DNA of 14,619 bases from an uncultured bacterium (GTDB lineage Bacteria; Desulfobacterota; Binatia; HRBIN30). The translations under genes were made by a program, and so were the position numbers. Location: the NCBI GenBank assembly GCA_937975525.1, contig CALJUJ010000136.1:1-14619 (forward strand). Reading direction: 5' to 3'. Below, piece after piece: positions 1-8,125 of this stretch (position 1 is the first letter of the stretch; every line of letters starts with the position of its first letter). A model generated the notes under the pieces. It was given only the letters and a program-made list of their open reading frames with translations. It did not search any database and was not told where the DNA came from.

Positions 1-1194
1 CGCCTCGATACCGAGGGCAACGACGTCGGCGGAGGCGGGATCTTCCTCGACTTCGACGACGCGCGCTTGAGCTTCACCAGCGGCACCGCGAACGTCGCCG
101 TGTGGAACACGGGCTTCATCACGACGACTCCGACGGAATCGCAGCCCGGGGTGGTGTCGTTCTCCGTCGCCGCGAACTCCGCCGTGAACGGCTCCGACGT
201 GCTGGTTGGTACTCTGAACTTCACGGCCGACGCAGCCGGAAACGCCGCGTTCACGTTCCTGTTCAACGACGGCGCCGAAGAGACCGTCTTCACGGAGACC
301 GACCTCACCACCGAGTACACGACGAACGGCACCAACGGATCGGTGGACATCGTCGTACCGACCAACACGCCGACACTGACACCGACCCAGACGCCGACGC
401 ACACGCCGACGGAGACGCCCACCTTGACGCCGTCGCTCACGCCGTCGCAGACGCCGACCCAGACGCCGACCCAGACCCCGACGGAGACTCCGACCCTGAC
501 GCCGTCGCTGACGCCGTCGTCGACCCCGACCGAGACGCCGACGCTGACGCCCACTCACACGCCGACGCAAACGCCGACCCTGACGCCGTCGTTGACGCCA
601 TCCCAGACGCCGACGCTGACGCCGAGCCTGACCCCGTCGATCACGCCGACGCAGACCCCGACGCAGACCCCGACGATCACGCCGACGCAGACGCCCACCC
701 ATACGCCGACGCAGACGCCGACGGTCACGCCGACGGCGACGCCGAGCTTGACGCCGACGGTGACGCCGACGCCGACGCCGCGCACACCGGTCATCACCGG
801 CGGGGCGACGGTCGGCTCGGAGCGCCTCTTCTGCCTCGGTGACCCCAACGTTTCGCCTCCCAACATCGAGGTCTACTCGGCCGGCCCCAATGGGACCGAA
901 GACGGTGGTAGCGGCGACGACGAGCTCCTCGGAACCGGTGGGACCAACGCCTTCGGCGAGTGTGGCAACGGTACGCCGGGTATCATGTTGTCGCGGCCGC
1001 TCGTGGTCGGCGAGCTGATCTTCATCATCGATCGCGAGAACGGTCTCACCAGCAATCCCGTCGTCGTGCGCCAGCAGGCCATCGCGCCGCTGCTGTCACC
1101 GCTCGGCCTCGCCGTGCTCGTGTTGCTGCTGTCGCTGGTCTCGGTGACGATGCTGCGCGGTCGCCGCGTGCAACGGAGTCGAGCGGACGATTAG
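1..1194 (+). CDS. Secreted/surface protein: cohesin-like domain, Thr-Pro repeat linker, Ig-like domain, C-terminal anchor (5' end missing)
   Basis: The reading frame is open from base 1, so the true start lies outside the window; a TTG at 67 is not needed as a start. About the first 120 codons resemble the end of a cohesin-type beta sandwich (pattern 'FLDFDDARLSF', then 'VGTLNFTADAAG'). Codons 122-260 are a Thr-Pro linker of xTPT/xTPS units. Next comes a compact region (about nt 781-1080) with the look of a bacterial Ig-like domain ('VITGGATVGS', later 'LVVGELIFIIDRENGLTSNP') and two cysteines that could pair. The C-terminus has a hydrophobic stretch at nt 1096-1158 ('LSPLGLAVLVLLLSLVSV') followed by Arg-rich residues, the layout of a C-terminal sorting or membrane anchor of the IPTL-CTERM kind. 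The protein is therefore probably exported and held at the cell surface with its N-terminal part displayed. What it binds is unknown. The cohesin call is from pattern and is moderate; the anchor and linker are clear. Confidence 0.8.
   Translation, partial: RLDTEGNDVGGGGIFLDFDDARLSFTSGTANVAVWNTGFITTTPTESQPGVVSFSVAANSAVNGSDVLVGTLNFTADAAGNAAFTFLFNDGAEETVFTETDLTTEYTTNGTNGSVDIVVPTNTPTLTPTQTPTHTPTETPTLTPSLTPSQTPTQTPTQTPTETPTLTPSLTPSSTPTETPTLTPTHTPTQTPTLTPSLTPSQTPTLTPSLTPSITPTQTPTQTPTITPTQTPTHTPTQTPTVTPTATPSLTPTVTPTPTPRTPVITGGATVGSERLFCLGDPNVSPPNIEVYSAGPNGTEDGGSGDDELLGTGGTNAFGECGNGTPGIMLSRPLVVGELIFIIDRENGLTSNPVVVRQQAIAPLLSPLGLAVLVLLLSLVSVTMLRGRRVQRSRADD
364..780 (+). repeat. Tandem 12-bp coding repeat (xTPT/xTPS linker)
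   Basis: Thirty-four consecutive four-residue units of the form x-Thr-Pro-Thr/Ser, followed by a final Pro-Thr-Pro, fill this interval. Variable position x is mostly Leu, Gln, His, Glu, Ile or Val. The DNA is built around an 'acgccgac' core with many synonymous changes, so the units have diverged rather than being recent exact copies. Blocks such as LTPSLTPSQTPT recur, which suggests past duplication of multi-unit blocks. Such Thr-Pro stretches usually act as stiff extracellular spacers and are often glycosylated. Confidence 0.95.
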
Positions 1195-1212
1195 AACGAG
1201 CCTGCGATTCCC

Positions 1213-1250
1213 CGCCGGCGGCCGCCTGTCGATGAGGCGGCCGCCCGGCG
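1213..1250 (+). terminator. GC-rich hairpin after the surface-protein gene (possible terminator)
   Basis: A perfect 11-bp stem (1217-1227 with 1235-1245, GGCGGCCGCCT / AGGCGGCCGCC) closes a 7-base loop. With one bulged C at 1246, the stem extends by four more pairs (1213-1216 with 1247-1250). It lies 18 bases after the stop codon of the surface-protein gene and just before the next gene. No T-run follows, so it is not a classic intrinsic terminator. It may end transcription weakly or protect the mRNA 3' end. Confidence 0.5.
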
Positions 1251-1271
1251 CGGGGCGAGCCTGAGGCGCGG

Positions 1272-1580
1272 ATGCGCGACCTGCGCAGTCTTCTCGACAC
1301 CCTGTGGGAATGGTTGTCGCGCGATACGCCGCGACTCTTCATCGAAGTCGGCACCTGGCTCGCCGGCGAAACATGGACGCAGTTCGCGATTCGCCTCACC
1401 TGCGTGCTCTTCGCTCTCTTCGTGGTGCGCTCGCTCTGGAACCGCCTGGCCGACATCGGCGACAACAACCCCATCGTCACGATCGGCGGGTTCGCCGCCC
1501 TGATGGCGCTCCTGCTCGCTGGCCTCGGCGCCTACTACGCCGGCCTGTGGCGCGAAGTCGCGCCACGTTGGCTACCGTAG
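1272..1580 (+). CDS. Small membrane protein with two transmembrane helices, unknown function
   Basis: The protein has 102 residues. An N-terminal amphipathic segment of about 35 residues rich in Trp and Leu is followed by two hydrophobic helices: one around residues 36-56 ('FAIRLTCVLFALFVVRSLW') and one around 66-90 ('IVTIGGFAALMALLLAGLGA'). They are separated by a short polar loop with Asp and Asn, and the protein ends in a short Arg/Trp tail. The ATG at 1272 is preceded by GAGG about five bases upstream. Third codon positions are strongly G/C, as in the neighbouring genes, which supports real coding. It does not match a family I recognise. It lies 77 bases after the surface-protein gene and converges on tamB, with 22 bases between the two stops. 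Confidence 0.7.
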   Translation: MRDLRSLLDTLWEWLSRDTPRLFIEVGTWLAGETWTQFAIRLTCVLFALFVVRSLWNRLADIGDNNPIVTIGGFAALMALLLAGLGAYYAGLWREVAPRWLP

Positions 1581-1602
1581 CCTCCGCCTCGCGTCGGGCT
1601 CG

Positions 1603-4600
1603 TCAGTAGAGCGCCTGCCAGATCACGTCGACGCCGCTCGTGCCGAGCGAGTCGGTGGACGTCACGATCTTCCAGTTCGGCGTGAGGAAGTACTCCACCT
1701 CGACCTGCCGTCCGTGCTCCTCGCCGATCTGTTGCGTGACCGACACGTACGTATTCTCCGTCACGTAGCGTCCGATGCCGACGCGCCCACCCGTGTAGTC
1801 CACGTCGCGCAGCTCGATGCCGAGGCTCTCCAGCCCGAGCGACTCGGAGACCGCTTGTCCCAGGACCGAAGCGGCGTAGCCGCTGGTCACGCTGAGCGCC
1901 TGCTGCTGCAGCGTCGTTTTCTCTCCTTCGTCGAGCCGCGACGCCGGTCGACCGAACAGCAACACGGCGAGGATGTCGGCCTGGTCCAAGACCGGCTGGC
2001 TGCTGAGCTCGAGCGTGGGCTCACGCACCGTTCCGCCGATCGTCGCGTCGATCACGTAGGGCGATCGCCGGTGGCGCGCGAGAACGTCGAGCTGTGGGTT
2101 GGTGACGTCGCCGCCGGCGAAGCGCACGACGCCACGCTCGAGTCTGAACTCCCTGCCCTGGATCTCCACGGTGCCGCGCACGCTTTCCACCTTGCCCGTG
2201 ACCGCGACGTCGTTCCCGGGAACGTGGCGGATGCGAAGCTCGCCGGTCACCTCGACGTCCGCCATGTCGTGGCGCACCCGAGTACCGCGATCGATGACCA
2301 GGACGACGTCGGCGCGTACCCGTTCGGGCAAGCTCGGCGTCGTCTCATCGCCGCTGGGGGCGCGGCGGTCGTCGGCGGCGAACGAGGGTCGGTTGCTGTC
2401 GATCACGGTGATCGTGGGGTCGAGCTCCGCGGGCCCGGCGCTGGCGTCGAGGAAGCGCAGGTCTGGCTTCAGGAAAGCGTCTTCGACGGTGACACGTCCG
2501 CTCAGCTCGGGCTCTTCCTGCGTTCCGAGCAGGCGAAGGTTGGCGCCGACGCGAGCCTGATAGCGTGCGGTCTGGATCGCCGGCCAGCGACGTGCCTGCA
2601 GAGTCAGGTCGTAGCTCGCCGGACGCAGGTCGACGAGCTCGATCGTACCGCTCGCCTCGATGCGGCCCTTGCCCGAGCGCGCGCGAAGCTCGCGGATGCT
2701 CAGGCCGTCGGCGGCGACGTCGATCACGCCTTCGATCTTCTCCAGGTCGACCTGGAGAGGGACGACCCGCGCGGTGCCATCGACGGCGGTGATGGTGCCG
2801 CTCAGCGTCGGTGCGGCGATGCGGCCGCCGATGTCCAGATCGAGGCCGAGGCTTCCTCCGAGGTTGCGCAATGTGTCGGCGGTGAAGGGGGCCGCCAGCG
2901 CCAGCGGCAATCGGGGTGCATCGATCGTTCCGGCGAGCGGCCCGGTGGCGCGGCTACTGCGCAAATCTCGGGTGTCGACCTCGACGGGTACCGATGCGCG
3001 GGCTTCGAGCCAATGCCGTTCGTCGCGGTCGTAGCGCGCCAATGCACTGGCTTCGCCGTCGCCCAGGTCGGCCGTGACCTCGAGCGATGCCGCCGGCTCG
3101 GTGCCGATGCGCAGGGATTCGACGCGGGCGCGAAAGCTCGCCCGTGGGGATGCGGCCGTCCCGGTTGCGACGAGCGTTGCGTCGACGATCCCACCAACCG
3201 CGCCATTCGCCTCCAGGTCGGTCGACAGAAAGGCAAGGTCGATGCCGCGAGCCGCGGCCCGTAGGTCGATCGCGCCCTTCGCCGGCAGCGTGCCCGCAGC
3301 CGTGACGGAGCGCTCTTCGGACACGAGTCGGAACGGCGTCAGCTCCCAGCTGCCGCGGTCGAACGTGAGAGCCGCAGGCGCCTCGAGGGTCCACTCGCCA
3401 CGCATCGTGCCGAGGCGAACCTGATCGACGTCGACGCGGGCGCGATCGGGGGCTCGCATGCCGTGCAGGCTGAGGCGGTGTACGCCCTGTGTGGCGTCGT
3501 CGGCCGTCGCGCGCAGCCGAAAGTGCTGGGCGTCGGGTTTGGCCTCGAGCAGGATCTCGACGGCGGCGGTATCGAGGCTGGCCGGCTTTGCGAGACCGAC
3601 GAGCTGCAAGCCGAGCGTACCGTCGACGCGACCGTGCTCGTCGAGCTGAACGTCGAGATTGCCCTCGGCGCTCGCGAGCGTGGCTCGCTTGGTGTCGAGA
3701 TCCGACACGCGGGCGTTCGCGCGAAGGCGCGGGCGAGCGATGTTGCCCGTCAGTTGCGCATTGGCGCTCAGCAATCCTGCGCCGCGGATACGCAGATCCT
3801 TCCCCGAGAAATCGAGGCGTGGTGCATCGATGTTCACACGGAGGTCGGAGGCGTTGGATTCGTCGAAGACGAGACGTCCTTCGCTCTCGAGACGGGCGCT
3901 GCCGGAGGCGATACGACCTTCGTCGACCAGGAGGGTCCGATCGCGCCAACGCAGGCGCACGACCCCGGTGTCGACTTCGGCGCTTCCGAGAATCGATGGG
4001 GCGAGATAGACGGCCGCCTCGACTTGTAGCGACTCGGCGTCGTCGCCGCTCGCCTGAAACCGGGTAGCCGCCTGCACGGCGCTTCTCGGCAGGTCGCTGC
4101 CGCCGAGGAAACCCACGAGATCGAAGCTGGAGAGGAAGACGTCGCCGGTGAAGGACAGGGTGTCGTCGAGCTTGCCGCTTGCGTACAGAGCTGCCTTTCC
4201 CGAGTACCCCTCGAGCTCGGCGTTGATGCGTACGCCGCTGGGGTCGATGCGGCCCTCGCTGCGAAGCTCGCCGAACGTTTTGCCGTCGACGCTCAGGCTG
4301 GCGACGCTCGCTTCGCTGCGGGCGGCGAGCGGCGCGTTCTCGTCGAACGGAATGGTGAGGCTCAGCCAGGCCGCGAGGCTGCCACCGAGCCCGGTGCCCC
4401 GGGCCAGGCGTTCGAGGTTGGCGCTCGACGTGCGTACGTCGAGCTCGATTCCAGGGCGCGGTGGATTCAGGGAGAGTCGCCCGCCCACCGCGACGGCTTC
4501 GCCACCCAGGCTCAGCGCCCCGTCGAAGCGGAGCGATTCCAGTGGTCCGAAGCCGGTGACCCGGCCGCGGACGTCGCTGTCCACCGGCCAGGTTCCAAGC

Positions 4601-5418
4601 CAACGGTCGAGGTCGACTGCCGCCAGCGGTTCCAACCTGGCTTCCGCATCGGCGTGGAAAGTGCCACTGCCTTCCGACGCCTCGCTGAGAACGGCGCGCA
4701 AGCCTAGCCGCGCATCGCGTGTCCGTAGCTCGACCGGTTCCAGCTCGATCGTCGCGGGCTCGGCGCCGTCCTCGAAGCGCACGCCCCGGCGCGGTGAGAA
4801 GCTCCGATCGTCGCGGCCGGACACTTTGGCTTCGAACTCGGGGAACTCGACGACGATGCCGTCTGGGGGAATGAGGATCTGGCCGCGCGCGTCGACGCCC
4901 TGCAATCGCAGCGCGCCGTCTGCGAGCCCGCGGATCTCGATCGTTCCATCGGAGATCGTCATCCCGTCCAAGACCACGGTGATGGGTCCGGGCCGGGCGT
5001 CGGGGTCGGGTCGGGCCGGGTTGAACACCTCGAAGAAGTCGACCGCGTCGTCGCTGCCGACACGGGCCGTGATGGCGGGGGAGCGGACCTCGATCGTGTC
5101 GATGCGGATCTCTCCGCGGAGTAGATTTCTCGGGCGTAGGTCCAGTGTGGCGTGCACTTCGGGGGCGACGAGCACGGTAGCCTCGGAGTGGCGAATGACG
5201 ACGCCGCGCAGCGTGATCTGCTGCCAGAGATTGCCCTCGATGCGTTCGATCTCGAAGTCGCCGACGAGCTCGTCGCTGAGGAACGAGACCGCAAGGGCAC
5301 GCAGGCGATCGCGAAAATCCTCCGTGGTCGACCAGTAGCCCACGCCGACGGCGGCGGCGGTGGCGACGATCAGGAGCACCAGCGTCAGGCGCCAGGCGAT
5401 TCTCGAGCTGCGTCTCAT
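1603..5418 (-). CDS. tamB: TamB, inner-membrane component of the translocation and assembly module (AsmA-like / DUF490)
   Basis: The protein has 1271 residues, close to the usual length of TamB. Residues 9-28 form one N-terminal membrane anchor (LTLVLLIVATAAAVGVGYW). The long middle is a repetitive beta-rich region with many 'G.L..D' and 'R..G.l' strands, typical of the hydrophobic-groove proteins that span the periplasm. The C-terminus is the conserved TamB domain: 'VVRFAGGDVTNPQLDV', 'DQADILAVLLFGRPAS', 'SVTSGYAASVLGQAVSESLG' and the terminal 'GVDVIWQALY' are easily recognised. In known systems TamB works with the Omp85 protein TamA, and TamB-family proteins are linked to moving phospholipid to the outer membrane. 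Here it follows tamA by 46 bases in the same direction, so the two are almost certainly one transcription unit. No strong Shine-Dalgarno motif is seen before this ATG. Confidence 0.96.
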   Translation of the reverse strand: MRRSSRIAWRLTLVLLIVATAAAVGVGYWSTTEDFRDRLRALAVSFLSDELVGDFEIERIEGNLWQQITLRGVVIRHSEATVLVAPEVHATLDLRPRNLLRGEIRIDTIEVRSPAITARVGSDDAVDFFEVFNPARPDPDARPGPITVVLDGMTISDGTIEIRGLADGALRLQGVDARGQILIPPDGIVVEFPEFEAKVSGRDDRSFSPRRGVRFEDGAEPATIELEPVELRTRDARLGLRAVLSEASEGSGTFHADAEARLEPLAAVDLDRWLGTWPVDSDVRGRVTGFGPLESLRFDGALSLGGEAVAVGGRLSLNPPRPGIELDVRTSSANLERLARGTGLGGSLAAWLSLTIPFDENAPLAARSEASVASLSVDGKTFGELRSEGRIDPSGVRINAELEGYSGKAALYASGKLDDTLSFTGDVFLSSFDLVGFLGGSDLPRSAVQAATRFQASGDDAESLQVEAAVYLAPSILGSAEVDTGVVRLRWRDRTLLVDEGRIASGSARLESEGRLVFDESNASDLRVNIDAPRLDFSGKDLRIRGAGLLSANAQLTGNIARPRLRANARVSDLDTKRATLASAEGNLDVQLDEHGRVDGTLGLQLVGLAKPASLDTAAVEILLEAKPDAQHFRLRATADDATQGVHRLSLHGMRAPDRARVDVDQVRLGTMRGEWTLEAPAALTFDRGSWELTPFRLVSEERSVTAAGTLPAKGAIDLRAAARGIDLAFLSTDLEANGAVGGIVDATLVATGTAASPRASFRARVESLRIGTEPAASLEVTADLGDGEASALARYDRDERHWLEARASVPVEVDTRDLRSSRATGPLAGTIDAPRLPLALAAPFTADTLRNLGGSLGLDLDIGGRIAAPTLSGTITAVDGTARVVPLQVDLEKIEGVIDVAADGLSIRELRARSGKGRIEASGTIELVDLRPASYDLTLQARRWPAIQTARYQARVGANLRLLGTQEEPELSGRVTVEDAFLKPDLRFLDASAGPAELDPTITVIDSNRPSFAADDRRAPSGDETTPSLPERVRADVVLVIDRGTRVRHDMADVEVTGELRIRHVPGNDVAVTGKVESVRGTVEIQGREFRLERGVVRFAGGDVTNPQLDVLARHRRSPYVIDATIGGTVREPTLELSSQPVLDQADILAVLLFGRPASRLDEGEKTTLQQQALSVTSGYAASVLGQAVSESLGLESLGIELRDVDYTGGRVGIGRYVTENTYVSVTQQIGEEHGRQVEVEYFLTPNWKIVTSTDSLGTSGVDVIWQALY

Positions 5419-5464
5419 GCCCGTCGGCGCCGTCGGCGGGCGCGAATCTGCGTCGTCCGTTGCA

Positions 5465-7333
5465 TCAGAAGTAGTGTCCGACGCTGAAGTGAATTTGCCA
5501 GAACGTATCGTTGGGCGGCGGGTCGAACGGAAAGCCGATGTCGAGGCGGAGCGGCCCCACCGGGGTCTGGTAGCTGACTCCGAAGCCGGCCGCGGGTTCG
5601 ACCGACCCGAAGCGGAAATCGTAGCTGTCCGTCGCCAGGTGACCGGCGTCGAGGAAGACAGCGGCTCCGAAGGAGCCCCAAATGCGTCGCCGCAACTCCA
5701 CCGACGCTTCGATGAGGCTCAAACCGCCGATGGGTTCGTCGGTCGGGGCGCGCGGGCCCAAGCGACGCCGTCCGAACCCACGGATGCTGCCGTCGCCACC
5801 CGCGAATAGGCGCTCGTGTACGGGAACCTCGTTGTCGGGGCCGAGCGGGTCGACCGTCGCCACGCGTCCGCGCAACGCCAGGACGAGCTTCCAGGGCAGG
5901 GGGAAGTACCGCTTCGTCTCCGTCCAGAGCTTGTAGTAGTCGAAGGTCGCACCCCAGATCTCTCCCGAGTGCAGGGCGCCCACGAGTGCGACCCCTCCGC
6001 GCGAGGGATCGAGCTCGTCGTCGACGTCGTCGTGGATGAGCGTGAGCGACGGACCGCTGATCCAGCCGTGGCGGCGAACGTCGAGGATCATCGCCGTCTC
6101 GGGGGTGACGTCGTGCACCGCGATGCGAGCAACGCGGTAGCCGAGCGCGAGAGTGAGGTTCGACGTGAGCGAGTGTTCGAGGCGGGGGCGCAGCTGCGTC
6201 TCGTTGACGCGGTAGGTGTCCTCGTCGAGTTGATCGTGGGTTGCGTCGACGATGAGCCGATTGCGAGGCGACAGGAAGTGAGGCTGGACGAATTGGATGC
6301 CGCCGGCGATGAGCAGGGACGAGTACTTGGCCCGGGCGGACAGCTGGCGTCCGCCGCCGAGCCAGTTCTTGTGCGACCAGGCGAGCTGGGTGCGGAATTC
6401 ATCCTCGGTGCCGTAGCCGACGCCGATCGTGAACGCGCGCGGCGGTCGTTCATCGACGGTGACGCGGAGGTCGACGATCTCGGGGCGTTCCCCCGGCTCA
6501 TCGGCGAGGATGCGAACGACTCCGAACAGGCCGAGGTCGAGGAGGCGGCCGCGGGCCTCGGAGATGGCCGCCGGCCGGAAGGGATCTCCGGGTTCGATGC
6601 GAATCTCGCGCGCGACGATCTCTCGCGCCACGTCTTCCGTCCCCTCGATCGTCGTCGTTCCGAACACGCACTCGGGGCCTCGATCGATCTCGTAGGTCAC
6701 CCGGGCTAGGTCGGTGTAGACATCCACCTTGGCCTCGCGCCGCACCTGTACACGGGCGAAGCCTCGTTCGAGGAAGGCCTGGCGCAAGAGCTCCTCGCTC
6801 TCGCGGTAGTCCTCCTCCTCGAAGCGTTTGCCGACGGCGATCGGTAAGTCGGCGATCGCACGAACTTCGTCCTGCGGTACACGTTCTCCATCGACGACGA
6901 CGAGTAGATCGCGCACCTCGATCGGTTCGCCTTCGGAGACTTCGATTTTCAGGTCGGCGAGAGGCTCGTCCGGGTCGACGTCGAGCTCATAGCGGGCGTT
7001 GGTTTGGTAGTAGCCGTGGGCGACGTACGCTCGCTCGATCTTGGCGAGGTCGCGCGCCACTTCTGCTTCGTCGAGCTCTGGTCGATCACGCCAGAACGCG
7101 TACCAACTGCGCGGCTGGAGGAGCATTTCGCCGCGAATGCGGCTTTTCGACAAGGCGTCGTTGCCGGTGATGTCGACGGAACGTAAGCGCAGCGGCTCGT
7201 CGCCGTCTGCATCCTCGGCGGCTGCCATGCTCCTGGTGCCGCCGAGCACGAGCAGAACGACGCACGCGGCCCAGGCGGCTCTCGGCAGTCGTTCAAGAAA
7301 TTGCAAGGCGGAACGGGTCGAACGCACCGGCAT
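5465..7333 (-). CDS. tamA: TamA/BamA-type Omp85 outer-membrane beta-barrel protein
   Basis: The protein has 622 residues. An N-terminal signal peptide (hydrophobic residues 20-33, likely cleavage after SMAAA near residue 39) is followed by POTRA domains. The first is around residues 48-135 ('LRSVDITGNDALSKSRIRGE'), a second spans about 136-220, and a third about 222-300 ('VFGTTTIEGTEDVAREIV'). The rest is a 16-strand-type barrel with the diagnostic Omp85 'GGDGSIRGFGRRRLGP' loop motif and an outer-membrane C-terminal signature ending 'IHFSVGHYF' (terminal Phe). Size, three POTRA domains and the tamB gene directly downstream favour TamA over BamA, which usually has five POTRA domains. A GGAG lies three bases before the ATG at 7333. 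It stands 87 bases downstream of the amidohydrolase gene on the same strand, so read-through from the amidoligase operon is possible. Confidence 0.93.
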   Translation of the reverse strand: MPVRSTRSALQFLERLPRAAWAACVVLLVLGGTRSMAAAEDADGDEPLRLRSVDITGNDALSKSRIRGEMLLQPRSWYAFWRDRPELDEAEVARDLAKIERAYVAHGYYQTNARYELDVDPDEPLADLKIEVSEGEPIEVRDLLVVVDGERVPQDEVRAIADLPIAVGKRFEEEDYRESEELLRQAFLERGFARVQVRREAKVDVYTDLARVTYEIDRGPECVFGTTTIEGTEDVAREIVAREIRIEPGDPFRPAAISEARGRLLDLGLFGVVRILADEPGERPEIVDLRVTVDERPPRAFTIGVGYGTEDEFRTQLAWSHKNWLGGGRQLSARAKYSSLLIAGGIQFVQPHFLSPRNRLIVDATHDQLDEDTYRVNETQLRPRLEHSLTSNLTLALGYRVARIAVHDVTPETAMILDVRRHGWISGPSLTLIHDDVDDELDPSRGGVALVGALHSGEIWGATFDYYKLWTETKRYFPLPWKLVLALRGRVATVDPLGPDNEVPVHERLFAGGDGSIRGFGRRRLGPRAPTDEPIGGLSLIEASVELRRRIWGSFGAAVFLDAGHLATDSYDFRFGSVEPAAGFGVSYQTPVGPLRLDIGFPFDPPPNDTFWQIHFSVGHYF

Positions 7334-7420
7334 CAGCTCCGTGGTCCGCGGGCGCGGTCGGCAGGTCGGGCTCCATGAGCCTGCGAGTCTTACGCGGATC
7401 TCGTTGGGGGTAAAGTGCGC

Positions 7421-8125
7421 TCAGCGCGTGCGGAGGGCCTCGAGGCTCGTCGCGATCGCGGCGACCTGCCGGCGGCGGCCGCGTGCGTTGCCCGCCCAGG
7501 CCTGGTTCAGCTCGAGCTCGACACCAAGGTAGGCGCTTGCCGGAAAGCGGGTGCGCAGCGTCGTCGTCAGGCCATCGGCTCGACCGCGGTATGGGTCGTT
7601 GCGACGAATCTTCCCTCCGGGAAAGAGGTCCTGCAGGATGCCCTGCCATTCGGCGACGAGCGCGCGCTCCCGAGGACGCTGGGGGTCGTACAGCAGTCCC
7701 ACGTCGGTGGATCGAACGACGCCTTCCCAAATGGGGGTGAAGGTGTGGACGGCGACGTGCAGCACCAGCGTCGCGTCATCGAGGCGGGCGGCGACGGCGG
7801 CAGCGACGGTCTCGCGGTGCGGCCGGTGGTAGCGGGCGAGTAGATCGTCGCGGACGCGCCGCGGCAGCGACCGGAGCTCGGCGCCGATCACCCGCGGATG
7901 ATGTGCCGAGCGATTCGTGTCGGCGACCAGGCGCGAATACGGAGCGGCGAGCAGGGGTGCCGCGAGGCGGCGGCTGAGATCAGTGGCGACGGCGAGGGCG
8001 CCTATGTCGTAGCCCTCGTGGCTGCGCAGGCGGCTGTGCGAGGTGCGGAAGCTCGCGCGCCATTCCGGCGGGATCCGCCGAGAGGCGTGTTCGCACGAGA
8101 AGATCAGCTCAAGGCGTGGCGACAT
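7421..8125 (-). CDS. N-formylglutamate amidohydrolase-like protein
   Basis: This is a 234-residue protein counted from the ATG at 8125. A longer open frame reaches 8269, but its extra 48 residues are low-complexity Ser/Arg/Ala and lie inside the upstream gene, so the inner start is chosen. The family pattern of N-formylglutamate amidohydrolases (PF05013, related to zinc carboxypeptidases) is clear: 'FSCEHASRRIPPEW' at residues 9-22, 'HEGYDIGA' at 36-43, 'YSRLVADTNRS' at 63-73, 'VLHVAVHTFTP' at 121-131 and 'LGVELELNQAW' at 200-210. His13, His127 and the C-terminal glutamates are probable metal or catalytic residues. The canonical HutG enzyme works in histidine degradation, but no hut gene is near. 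Its start overlaps the end of the GCS2-type ligase gene by 17 bases. The job is more likely to cut an N-acyl or peptide amide in that pathway; the substrate is unknown. Confidence 0.88.
   Translation of the reverse strand: MSPRLELIFSCEHASRRIPPEWRASFRTSHSRLRSHEGYDIGALAVATDLSRRLAAPLLAAPYSRLVADTNRSAHHPRVIGAELRSLPRRVRDDLLARYHRPHRETVAAAVAARLDDATLVLHVAVHTFTPIWEGVVRSTDVGLLYDPQRPRERALVAEWQGILQDLFPGGKIRRNDPYRGRADGLTTTLRTRFPASAYLGVELELNQAWAGNARGRRRQVAAIATSLEALRTR

Noticed and set aside
364..780. CRISPR-like or minisatellite array
   Set aside because: The 12-bp periodicity is in frame and encodes a Thr-Pro linker. There are no spacers of fixed length and no identical repeats.
1714..3264. Long + strand open frame of 516 codons opposite tamB
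   Set aside because: It is a shadow of the tamB codons in GC-rich DNA. It has no domain pattern, and the reverse strand gives a clear full-length TamB.
4148..5338. Open + strand frame of 396 codons rich in Ser/Arg/Pro opposite the start of tamB
   Set aside because: Low-complexity composition typical of an antisense frame; tamB explains the region.
7334..7420. Possible riboswitch or small RNA between the hydrolase gene and tamA
   Set aside because: Only a short 5-bp hairpin is seen in 87 bases; no conserved RNA motif is recognisable.
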